8,738 bases of DNA, from NCBI GenBank assembly GCA_915070235.1, contig CAJZFM010000075.1:1-8738 (forward strand), in the 5' to 3' direction. How positions within the stretch are numbered: the first letter of the stretch is position 1; each line of letters starts with the position of its first letter. The stretch is from an uncultured Capnocytophaga sp. (GTDB lineage Bacteria; Bacteroidota; Bacteroidia; Flavobacteriales; Flavobacteriaceae). Below, one piece after another: positions 1-7,729 of the stretch. The position numbers were made by a program, and so were the translations under genes. The notes under the pieces were generated by a model. It was not told where the DNA came from. It saw nothing but the letters and a program-made list of their open reading frames with translations, and made no database searches.

Positions 1-39
1 AGCGAGGGCTCACAGCTGGGTATGTGAATAAAAAGTAAG

Positions 40-321
40 ATGGCAGTAGAGAGTTTTTTTGTGATAGAGACTTCTTTTAGTGACTTAAGAGAAAAGCTCA
101 AAGAAGAAATAGTGCGAGTAGATAAGGAATATGATGAAATAACGATTTCTTATAACGGTTTTTTCTTTTGGATGTATTTTTATAAAGAGGAAGAAGCTTA
201 TATAGATGAAAAGGAGAAAGCAAAATTATTGGTAAATATCAAACATGAATCAGAGACACCTCACTCTGTTATTACAACTTTGAGAGAAAAACTTTTATCT
301 TTAGGATTTTGTGAAAGGTAA
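40..321 (+). CDS. Hypothetical protein, 93 aa, unrecognised
   Basis: I do not recognise this protein. It is small, highly charged (many Glu and Lys) and has no signal peptide. A hydrophobic, aromatic-rich stretch around residues 36-48 (ITISYNGFFFWMYFY) reads as two buried beta strands rather than a membrane span. Charged, probably helical segments lie on either side (residues 14-29 and 78-89). The ATG is the first start after stop codons in all three upstream frames (positions 25-38). The gene is AT-rich like the next two genes and unlike gyrB. The same frame stays open for 23 codons after the TAA (322-390), so the protein may be a shortened form. A cytosolic partner or immunity protein would fit its size and charge, but nothing proves it. 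Confidence 0.6.
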   Translation: MAVESFFVIETSFSDLREKLKEEIVRVDKEYDEITISYNGFFFWMYFYKEEEAYIDEKEKAKLLVNIKHESETPHSVITTLREKLLSLGFCER

Positions 322-506
322 AAATATAGTGAGTTAAAGGGCTTATTAGGTAATCAACTTTATGAAGAAATCAGAGAAGTTAAGAAAACCTAGGATAATT
401 AAAGTGGTTTTAGAAAAATAAACAAAGAAACCTACTAATTAAGTATATTTTTTTCCTCCATTTTAGTGAGAGCAAAAAAAATCAGAATAAATAATTATTT
501 CATAAG
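322..506. other. AT-rich intergenic region
   Basis: This is a 185-bp spacer before the Crp/Fnr-like gene. It holds the 23-codon in-frame continuation of the preceding gene (322-390, TAG at 391) and a 19-codon ATG ORF at 362-421 that I do not regard as a gene. No TAnnTTTG promoter match is visible. The closest AT-rich element is TATATTTT near 444. I see no hairpin terminator. Confidence 0.5.
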
Positions 507-1085
507 ATGCATAACGAATTGCTTTTAAAAAAGATAAGGAAGTATATAGCTCTTTCAGAGAAAGAATGTGCTCTTATAAAAGAGCTTTTCAAGCCCCTAT
601 CTCTTACCAGAGGAGAAATACTATTGCAAGAAGGTAATACTTGTAAATATTTCTGTTATGTAAATAAAGGGCTTTTAAGACAATTTATCAATTATGAAGG
701 AAAAGAACTTACTATACATTTTAATGAAGAGGACACTTTTATTTGTGATTTTGAGAGTTTTATAAGTAAGACTCCTTCACAAAAAACAATTATTGCTCTT
801 GAAGATAGTGTTTTACAAATGATTTCTTACAGTAATCTGCAACGATTTTACAAAGAAATAAGAGAAGGTGAACGGTTTGGTAGATTACTACTTGAGGAGA
901 CTTTTATCGAAGCCATACACTACATCATTTCGGGACTTGCAGATAGTCCGCAAGAACGTTATTTGAAATTTATGAGACAATATAAAAATATTGAACAACG
1001 GGTCGCACAGAAATACATAGCTTCGTTTGTGGGGGTTACTCCACAATCATTGAGCAGAATTAGAAAAAGAATGGCCTATATGTAA
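507..1085 (+). CDS. Crp/Fnr-family transcriptional regulator
   Basis: This 192-aa cytosolic DNA-binding regulator has a cyclic-nucleotide-binding-like beta-barrel at about residues 10-105, including the strand-turn segment LTRGEILLQEGNTCKYFCYV. A long dimerisation helix follows at about 110-142, then a C-terminal helix-turn-helix at about 160-190. The recognition helix reads GVTPQSLSRIRKR, characteristic of Bacteroidota members of this family. The Glu/Arg phosphate-binding cassette that holds cAMP in E. coli Crp is not evident, so cAMP is probably not the ligand. There is also no Cys cluster for an Fnr-type Fe-S centre. The length is slightly short for the family but complete. A membrane-protein gene follows 77 bp downstream on the same strand and may be its target, which is inference from position only. 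Confidence 0.88.
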   Translation: MHNELLLKKIRKYIALSEKECALIKELFKPLSLTRGEILLQEGNTCKYFCYVNKGLLRQFINYEGKELTIHFNEEDTFICDFESFISKTPSQKTIIALEDSVLQMISYSNLQRFYKEIREGERFGRLLLEETFIEAIHYIISGLADSPQERYLKFMRQYKNIEQRVAQKYIASFVGVTPQSLSRIRKRMAYM

Positions 1086-1162
1086 TTTATTACCCAAAGT
1101 TAATTTTTATCTCATCACTTCTGTGTTACTTTGCATCTCAGAAATTAAAAACAGAATGACAG

Positions 1163-1651
1163 ATGAAAAATAAAAATTTTTTTCAACGGATGGCTCAATT
1201 GATAGCTATTTTTGGGCTTAGTTTATTAATAGGAAATATCTCGGCTTTTATAGCGATGAATATGCTTCCTACACCAAAAGATACCTTATTCTTCTTATGG
1301 CAACGCCGATTTATAGATGCAATGGTTCAACTGGGAATGATTAAGGGAATGTGGTTGTTCTTTATAGGCAATATTGTAATTTATTTATGTCAAAGAACTC
1401 GGAAAAATTTACTATTGCTTATACTTTCTATTATTGTATTTGTATTGGGAGAGTTCTTTATCATTCCCTTATCTTATAAAACTTCACTTGTAGCCTTTCA
1501 ACAGTATGAAATGAATCAAGTAATTTCTGATTTTCTTATAATAAAGCATAAAGAAGATGTTTTAGGGGGATTAAATCTATTTATATTACTGACATATCTT
1601 GTTATTAGTATTTGCTATAAACAGGAAGAGAATAAGATGAATGGATTATAA
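1163..1651 (+). CDS. Four-helix integral membrane protein, unknown function
   Basis: This is a 162-aa hydrophobic protein that I cannot assign to a family. Likely membrane helices lie at about residues 11-33, 62-78, 82-104 and 134-152. A basic N-terminus (MKNKNFFQR) suggests that end is cytoplasmic, and the tail is short and charged (CYKQEENKMNGL). The loop between helices 1 and 2 carries LPTPKDTLFFLWQRRF, and no catalytic motif is apparent. The gene lies 77 bp after the Crp/Fnr-like regulator. Its upstream region has only a near match to the -7 element (TTacTTTG, 1126-1133) and no convincing -33, so co-transcription with the regulator is possible. It ends just 7 bp before the hairpin at 1659-1695, which can terminate it. 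Confidence 0.72.
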   Translation: MKNKNFFQRMAQLIAIFGLSLLIGNISAFIAMNMLPTPKDTLFFLWQRRFIDAMVQLGMIKGMWLFFIGNIVIYLCQRTRKNLLLLILSIIVFVLGEFFIIPLSYKTSLVAFQQYEMNQVISDFLIIKHKEDVLGGLNLFILLTYLVISICYKQEENKMNGL

Positions 1652-1658
1652 TAGATAT

Positions 1659-1695
1659 AAAAAATGCGAGATTTTACAAAAATCTCGCATTTTTT
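1659..1695. terminator. Bidirectional hairpin terminator, left copy of a 37-bp pair
   Basis: Arms AAAAAATGCGAGATTTT (1659-1675) and AAAATCTCGCATTTTTT (1679-1695) pair perfectly over 17 bp around the loop ACA. It reads as an intrinsic terminator on both strands, with T runs at 1691-1696 on the + strand and the A run 1659-1664 giving U6 on the minus strand. It would stop the membrane-protein transcript and fic. The fic stop codon (1674-1676) and the codons for its last residues lie inside the hairpin. The exact reverse complement of the whole 37 bp occurs at 3012-3048. Confidence 0.88.
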
Positions 1696-2981
1696 TCTTC
1701 TAATAATTGGAGGAAATGAGGAGAACGAACAAAGTTTTGTTTCTTTTGATTGACGTGGATAACCTCCAAGAACCCCATATTGACCAAGGCTTTTAGGTCG
1801 GTACGGGCGGTGTAGTTGGATACTTGAAAGCGATGTTCTACTTCCTTGATGGTAAGGATACGTTCAGGTTCGTCACAGAAGAGCTTCAGTAGCTCAGCCA
1901 TACGTTCATTGACCCCTGAGATTTTTAGCAGATGTGCCGCTTGGTAGGCTTCCTTTTGCTTTGTGTGGAGATACTGCTTGAGGGCTTCGTAAGCCTTGTG
2001 TAGTACTTTGAATTGATAGGTAAGAAAATAGGTAAGGTCATAGTCATCTGCTTCTGTATAGAGATAGGCTTTTTCATACTGCCCTTTGCTCTGCTTAATC
2101 ATACGGGAGATAGAAAGGTATTCCGTTAGCCAATATCCTTCCTTGAGCAGATACCAGTAGAAAACAGCACGAGCGGTGCGGCCATTACCATCTACAAACG
2201 GATGCACAAAACCAATCATAAAGTGTAGGATACAGGCCTTGATGAGTGGGTGGATAAAAGGATGCGTGTTGGTGTTGAAAAAAGTACATAATTCTCCTAT
2301 AAGGGTGGGGATTTCGGTATATTCAGGAGGGGTATGTACAATTTCATTGTTAGAGAAATTCACTACATGTACCTCGTTGTTTTGGCGAAAAGCCCCTTCT
2401 TCTGCGGGGTTGTCAAGGGTTTTATGGGTGATAAGCCTATGAATATACAGCAAGGTCTCTTCAGAAAGGGGCTGCTGGGAGTGAGCCACCAGATGTTGCA
2501 TGGTGGTGTAGTTGTTCAGAATCATCTGTTCGGACTTATCTTTGGGTTTTTTCCCTTGCTGAATCATCTCTTTAGCTTTTTTTCGGGTGGTGTTGGCACC
2601 CTCTATTTGGCTACTGGCGATGGCCTCCTCCATAAGGGAGCTGACCATGAATTTTGCCTTATCCACCTGTGGTATATCTATAGAATTAGAGAGATTTCCA
2701 CTTAGTTGTGTATCAAACAGATATAGGGTTTCTTGGATAAAATCAGTCAGAACAAAAGTAAAACTATAGTCTCCAAAGGAAATCTTTCGTGCATTGAGTT
2801 TCCTATGTAGCTTAATGGCCTGCCACAATAGCGGCGCGGTGACTTCCTTAACCTTATACTTTACTTTGTCCCAATAGAGGTAATCATTCTGTATATCAGA
2901 GAGTTGCTTTGTATCGGTTAAGGTTTCCAGTAGAGAGACTACCTCTGGGGTAGCGGTAAAAGGTGGAGGTGTTTCTATCAT
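1674..2981 (-). CDS. fic: Fic-domain protein (class II, probable AMP-transferase) with C-terminal winged helix
   Basis: This 435-aa cytosolic protein probably transfers AMP from ATP to target hydroxyl groups. The core motif HPFVDGNGRTAR spans residues 260-271. It has the catalytic His260, Asp264 and the Gly/Asn/Arg anion-binding residues intact. The inhibitory-helix motif (S/T)xxxE(G/N) appears as SSQIEG at 123-128, N-terminal to the Fic core. This defines a class II enzyme, with Glu127 the expected autoinhibitory residue. An N-terminal Fic/DOC-like domain covers about 10-100, and a winged helix-turn-helix covers about 356-418 (LTIKEVEHRFQVSNYTARTD). The domain order matches the Fic proteins typified by Shewanella SoFic and Bacteroides BT2513. 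No antitoxin gene is adjacent, as expected for a self-inhibited class. It has its own TATCTTTG element 20 bp upstream and is bracketed by identical hairpins. The target protein is unknown. Confidence 0.95.
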   Translation of the reverse strand: MIETPPPFTATPEVVSLLETLTDTKQLSDIQNDYLYWDKVKYKVKEVTAPLLWQAIKLHRKLNARKISFGDYSFTFVLTDFIQETLYLFDTQLSGNLSNSIDIPQVDKAKFMVSSLMEEAIASSQIEGANTTRKKAKEMIQQGKKPKDKSEQMILNNYTTMQHLVAHSQQPLSEETLLYIHRLITHKTLDNPAEEGAFRQNNEVHVVNFSNNEIVHTPPEYTEIPTLIGELCTFFNTNTHPFIHPLIKACILHFMIGFVHPFVDGNGRTARAVFYWYLLKEGYWLTEYLSISRMIKQSKGQYEKAYLYTEADDYDLTYFLTYQFKVLHKAYEALKQYLHTKQKEAYQAAHLLKISGVNERMAELLKLFCDEPERILTIKEVEHRFQVSNYTARTDLKALVNMGFLEVIHVNQKKQNFVRSPHFLQLLEEKNARFL

Positions 2982-3001
2982 AGTCTAAAGTTTGACAAGT
3001 G

Positions 3002-3009
3002 CAAAGATA
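3002..3009 (-). promoter_or_regulatory. fic promoter, -7 element
   Basis: On the minus strand this reads TATCTTTG, a full match to the Bacteroidota -7 element TAnnTTTG. It lies 20 bases before the fic ATG, the same spacing seen for ypfJ and the antitoxin gene. The expected -33 position falls at the loop of the upstream hairpin and reads TTTTAC, only a partial match to TTTG. Confidence 0.65.
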
Positions 3010-3011
3010 AT

Positions 3012-3048
3012 AAAAAATGCGAGATTTTTGTAAAATCTCGCATTTTTT
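3012..3048. terminator. Hairpin terminator of rnpB, right copy of the 37-bp pair
   Basis: It has the same 17-bp arms as the left copy, around the loop TGT (3029-3031). The full 37 bp is the exact reverse complement of 1659-1695. It lies 32 bp past the 3' end of rnpB on the minus strand and ends in U6 (3017-3012), so it most likely terminates rnpB. It also overlaps the -33 region of the fic promoter. Confidence 0.85.
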
Positions 3049-3080
3049 ATTTTTCACTATTTACTAATTCATTTAAAAAG

Positions 3081-3387
3081 GTTGGGCAAATCATAAGCCG
3101 GATTCTGTGCTTTTCCTTGAGGGGAAAGTGCTTATCATTTATCTGGATGGGCTGTTGCCAGACCATTCTAACCGCCTACCCTCCGACATTGAGCGAGCCA
3201 CTCTTAGTTGTCGGTTTACTTGGCGTTGCACCCTATAGAGTTTACCTGATTTCACTACAGCCGAACTGTACTTGCTTTCTGTTGCACTGGTCCTCGCCTT
3301 ACGACGGACGGGCGTTACCCGCTATAGCGCTCTGTGGTGTCCGGACTTTCCTCTACCCGAGGGTAGCGATAAGCTGATTTACCCAAC
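3081..3387 (-). ncRNA. rnpB: RNase P RNA, bacterial type A
   Basis: This is the catalytic RNA subunit of RNase P, which removes the 5' leader from precursor tRNAs. Read on the minus strand it carries the universal blocks in order: AGAGGAAAGTCCGGACACC (3354-3336), GGTAACGCC, GACCAGTGCAACAGA, AGGGTGCAA, GGTAAACTC, AGATAAATGAT and ACAGAATCCGGCTTAT (3108-3093). The termini close a perfect 13-bp P1 helix (one G-U pair): GTTGGGTAAATCA at 3387-3375 with TGATTTGCCCAAC at 3093-3081. The P1 ends set the boundaries given here, a 307-nt molecule, though the mature ends may differ by a few bases. GAGGGTAGGCGG near the 3' side fits the P15 region that contacts the tRNA CCA end. Open frames through this region are artefacts. 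ypfJ ends 55 bp upstream, and no clear promoter is visible between them. Confidence 0.97.
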
Positions 3388-3394
3388 TTTATTA

Positions 3395-3454
3395 AGTGAA
3401 AAGTGGAAAGTGAAGAGCGAAAAGCTATTCACTCTTCATTTTTCACTTTACACT
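3395..3454. repeat. Imperfect 27-bp hairpin between ypfJ and rnpB
   Basis: The arm at 3395-3421 (built from AGTGAAAAGTGGAAAGTGAA-like units) pairs with 3428-3454 over 27 positions, with two mismatches and two G-U type pairs around a 6-nt loop. The left arm itself repeats the unit AGTGRAA about three times. The right arm includes the last ypfJ codons and its TGA (3445-3443). No U run follows on the minus strand, so it is not a classical intrinsic terminator. It may be an intergenic repeat or an RNA processing site between ypfJ and rnpB. Confidence 0.75.
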
Positions 3455-4303
3455 ATCAAAAGTATTTCCCTGATTGATGTCTCCTGTATTATAGCCTTTC
3501 ATGAACCATTCTACGCGTTGTTTGGAGGTACCATGGGTGAAGGAATCGGGGACTACTTGCCCTTGCATACGCTTTTGGATGGCATCATCACCTACGGCAT
3601 TGGCAGCGCTTATGGCCTCATCTATATCATCGGCATCAAGGTATTGCTTGTCATAGTGCGCCCATACGCCTGCATAGAAATCGGCTTGGAGTTCAAGAGC
3701 TACTGAGAGCTTGTTGGCTTCCTTTTGACTAAGTCCCTGTTGGGCTTGGCGTACTTTTTTGGAAGTTCCTAAGAGCGTTTGGATGTGATGGCCTACCTCA
3801 TGAGCCATAACGTAAGCAATAGCAAAATCCCCTCCTTTGGCACCAAAGCGTGTACGGAGTTCCTCGAAGAAACTCATATCCATATACAGTTTATGGTCGC
3901 CAGGGCAATAGAAAGGCCCTACGGCGCTACTGGCGTTTCCACAAGCAGTCTGTACCGCGTTGGTGAAAAGAACCAAGGTAGGTTTCTGATAAGTACCTAA
4001 GTTATTTTCTGCAAATATTTTCTCCCAAACATCTTCTGTATCAGCCAATATGGTAGCTGTAAAGGCTTTGATTTCCTTTTGCTCTTCGGTTAGGTCAGCC
4101 TCGTTGGCCACTTGGGTAGTTTGTCCTACTTGGTTGAACTGTTCCAAAAGGGGAGCTACAGCCTTCCCTGTTTCTCCTCCAAAGAGCTGGAGTAGAACAA
4201 TTACAATTCCTAATAGACCGCCACCAGCGGCTATTTTTCCTGTGGTACTCACCCCACGGCGATCTTCCACGTTGTCACTTTGTCGTCTTCCTTGCCACTT
4301 CAT
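3443..4303 (-). CDS. ypfJ: YpfJ-family neutral zinc metallopeptidase, membrane-anchored
   Basis: This 286-aa protein belongs to the YpfJ/KPN_02809 family of putative neutral zinc metallopeptidases. It begins with the family signature MKWQGRRQSDNVEDRRG. A Gly-rich single membrane segment follows at about residues 23-41, then the peptidase domain. The zinc motif HEVGHH starts at His168, with His172 as second ligand and Glu169 as catalytic base. ELQADFYAGVWAH (from Glu204) is the expected third-ligand segment. The Cys pair in QTACGNASSAVGPFYCPGD is also typical. The frame stays open back to 4354, but that start lies upstream of the promoter, so 4303 is chosen. One basic-tailed N-terminal segment suggests a periplasm-facing domain. 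The substrate is unknown. The gene is divergent from the TA pair and lies directly upstream of rnpB. Confidence 0.93.
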   Translation of the reverse strand: MKWQGRRQSDNVEDRRGVSTTGKIAAGGGLLGIVIVLLQLFGGETGKAVAPLLEQFNQVGQTTQVANEADLTEEQKEIKAFTATILADTEDVWEKIFAENNLGTYQKPTLVLFTNAVQTACGNASSAVGPFYCPGDHKLYMDMSFFEELRTRFGAKGGDFAIAYVMAHEVGHHIQTLLGTSKKVRQAQQGLSQKEANKLSVALELQADFYAGVWAHYDKQYLDADDIDEAISAANAVGDDAIQKRMQGQVVPDSFTHGTSKQRVEWFMKGYNTGDINQGNTFDSVK

Positions 4304-4323
4304 AATGGTATTTTTTTTGGGGG

Positions 4324-4355
4324 CAAAGATACAACTTTTAATGATTAATGACAAA
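4324..4355 (-). promoter_or_regulatory. ypfJ promoter
   Basis: On the minus strand TTTG (4355-4352) is followed by a 20-bp spacer and TATCTTTG (4331-4324), a full match to the Bacteroidota housekeeping consensus. The ATG at 4303 lies 20 bases downstream. The spacer holds a small palindrome, TTAATGATTAA (4338-4348), that could be an operator. This is inference from symmetry only. Confidence 0.85.
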
Positions 4356-4393
4356 TGAGTTATTTACATTTGATACTTCTAAATCGTTAATTT

Positions 4394-4424
4394 ATTGTGC
4401 TTTGGTATAATTTTTGTATATTTG
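4394..4424 (+). promoter_or_regulatory. Promoter of the toxin-antitoxin pair
   Basis: ATTG (4394-4397), a 19-bp spacer and TATATTTG (4417-4424) match the -33/-7 layout. The antitoxin ATG follows 19 bases later at 4444. The frame's earlier TTG at 4414 overlaps the -7 element, so it cannot be the start. This promoter is back-to-back with that of ypfJ in a 140-bp divergent region. Confidence 0.75.
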
Positions 4425-4443
4425 TACCCAAAATAAGAATCTT

Positions 4444-4737
4444 ATGGCTTACACTATTACCATTACCAGCGACAGTCCTCAAGCCTTAGCTTTTGTAGAA
4501 GAAGCTAAAAAACTTGATTTTGCGAAAGTTACAAAAATCAAAGAAACCAAGATTAAAGAAAAAGAGCCTATCAAAACAAAGAAAGAGGTTAAGAAACCTA
4601 TGCCTGTTTTTGAAGAAGAAACGGAAGAACAATATGATGCTATAATGGAGTTATCAAAAATAGCAAATAGAAATATAGCTCACAAATTAGCTAAAGCAAA
4701 AAACTTAGACTTACCCTTCAAAAATAAAGTGGTATGA
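4444..4737 (+). CDS. Small antitoxin-like protein upstream of PIN toxin
   Basis: This 97-aa cytosolic protein is probably the antitoxin of the PIN toxin that follows. The assignment rests mainly on context. Its stop (TGA 4735-4737) overlaps the toxin ATG by 4 bp, and both sit behind one promoter. An N-terminal segment, MAYTITITSDSPQALAFVEE, could form a strand and a helix. A Lys/Glu-rich, probably disordered linker follows at about 30-52. A C-terminal amphipathic helix at about 60-87 is a good candidate for wrapping the toxin. I see no recognisable DNA-binding fold such as MazE/AbrB, Phd or ribbon-helix-helix, so autoregulation is uncertain. The ATG at 4444 is preferred over TTG at 4414, which lies in the promoter. 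The reading frame is intact although its toxin is broken. Confidence 0.7.
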   Translation: MAYTITITSDSPQALAFVEEAKKLDFAKVTKIKETKIKEKEPIKTKKEVKKPMPVFEEETEEQYDAIMELSKIANRNIAHKLAKAKNLDLPFKNKVV

Positions 4738-5183
4738 TTGTAATTGCCGACAGCAATATATTTTTTGCTTCATTGATTGCTCCCACTGGAGAAATAGCAA
4801 CCATCCTAAAAGATAAAAATATGCAATTTTTAGCTCCTGACTATATCATAGAAGAGGTAAAAGATCATATAGAGATCATACAAAAGAAACGGAAAAAGAA
4901 TAAAACAAAGCGGTAAATTTTAGTTGATTTAGACTTATTGTTGAAAAATATCACTATTATTCCTTTAGAAGAGTTGTCTAATAAAAATATACAAAAAGCC
5001 TTTTCTATTGTAAAGGATATAGATGAAGATGATTATGCTTTTATAGCTATGCATTTACAATATAAACATAAGATATGGTCTCGTGATGAAGAATTAATAA
5101 ATGGATTAACAGAGATGGGCTATGGGCATTTTTTTATCTCTACAGATGAAGTGAGAAAACACCTATACAAAAAGAAGAAATGA
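4734..5183 (+). pseudogene. PIN-domain toxin, interrupted by an in-frame stop
   Basis: PIN-domain toxins are metal-dependent ribonucleases that cut RNA. Here 150 codons in one frame carry a TAA at 4914-4916 (codon 61), with no frameshift. Read through, the 149-residue product has the length and layout of a full PIN protein. It begins IVIADSN (Asp6) and has the acidic pair Glu40/Glu41. Past the stop come DIDEDDYAFIAMHL (Asp97-Asp100) and WSRDEEL (Asp118), which match the usual PIN acidic sites. As written, the gene gives only a 60-aa fragment lacking the second half of the active site. Restart at TTG 4938 or 4941 would give an 81-aa C-terminal piece. The probable ancestral codon was CAA, GAA or AAA. 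Alternatives are a sequencing error or stop-codon readthrough. It is AT-rich compared with gyrB, consistent with acquisition. Confidence 0.8.
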
Positions 5184-5212
5184 CCTACAAAATGTAGGTT
5201 ATTTTTATTTTT
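5183..5212 (+). terminator. Intrinsic terminator after the PIN gene
   Basis: ACCTACA (5183-5189) pairs with TGTAGGT (5193-5199) over 7 bp around an AAA loop, followed by a T-rich tail to 5212. It begins at the last base of the toxin stop codon and isolates the TA pair from gyrB. Confidence 0.8.
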
Positions 5213-5293
5213 ACATCTTTTCATTATTTATTTGTATTGGTTATTCATTATAATCCTACACCTTTAAATTCTTAATAACTTTGGTCAAAAACA

Positions 5294-7729
<2,436 letters not shown>

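Noticed and set aside
1..38. Possible 3' end of an upstream gene (frame 3 gives RGLTAGYVNKK then TAA at 36-38; frame 1 gives SEGSQLGM then TGA at 25-27)
   Set aside because: There are too few codons to choose a frame or strand. A tail ending one base before the 93-aa gene would suggest an operon, but it cannot be supported.
362..421. A 19-codon ATG ORF of basic character
   Set aside because: It is too short, has no promoter, and overlaps the in-frame continuation of the preceding gene.
1674..2981. Fic as the toxin of a Fic/FicA-type pair
   Set aside because: The inhibitory SSQIEG motif is inside the same protein (class II), and no small antitoxin gene lies next to it.
3395..3454. AGTGAA repeats as a CRISPR array
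   Set aside because: The units are short and adjacent and form one hairpin. There are no regular unique spacers and no cas genes.
3117..3706. Open reading frames on the + strand across 3117-3377 and 3272-3706
   Set aside because: They run through rnpB and the ypfJ 3' end on the opposite strand. The conserved RNase P RNA blocks explain the sequence.
4304..4354. Longer N-terminus for ypfJ starting at 4354
   Set aside because: That start lies in or upstream of the promoter, and the family signature MKWQGRRQSDNVEDRR begins exactly at 4303.
4414..4443. Longer N-terminus for the antitoxin-like gene from TTG 4414
   Set aside because: The codon overlaps the -7 element TATATTTG, so it is not in the transcript.
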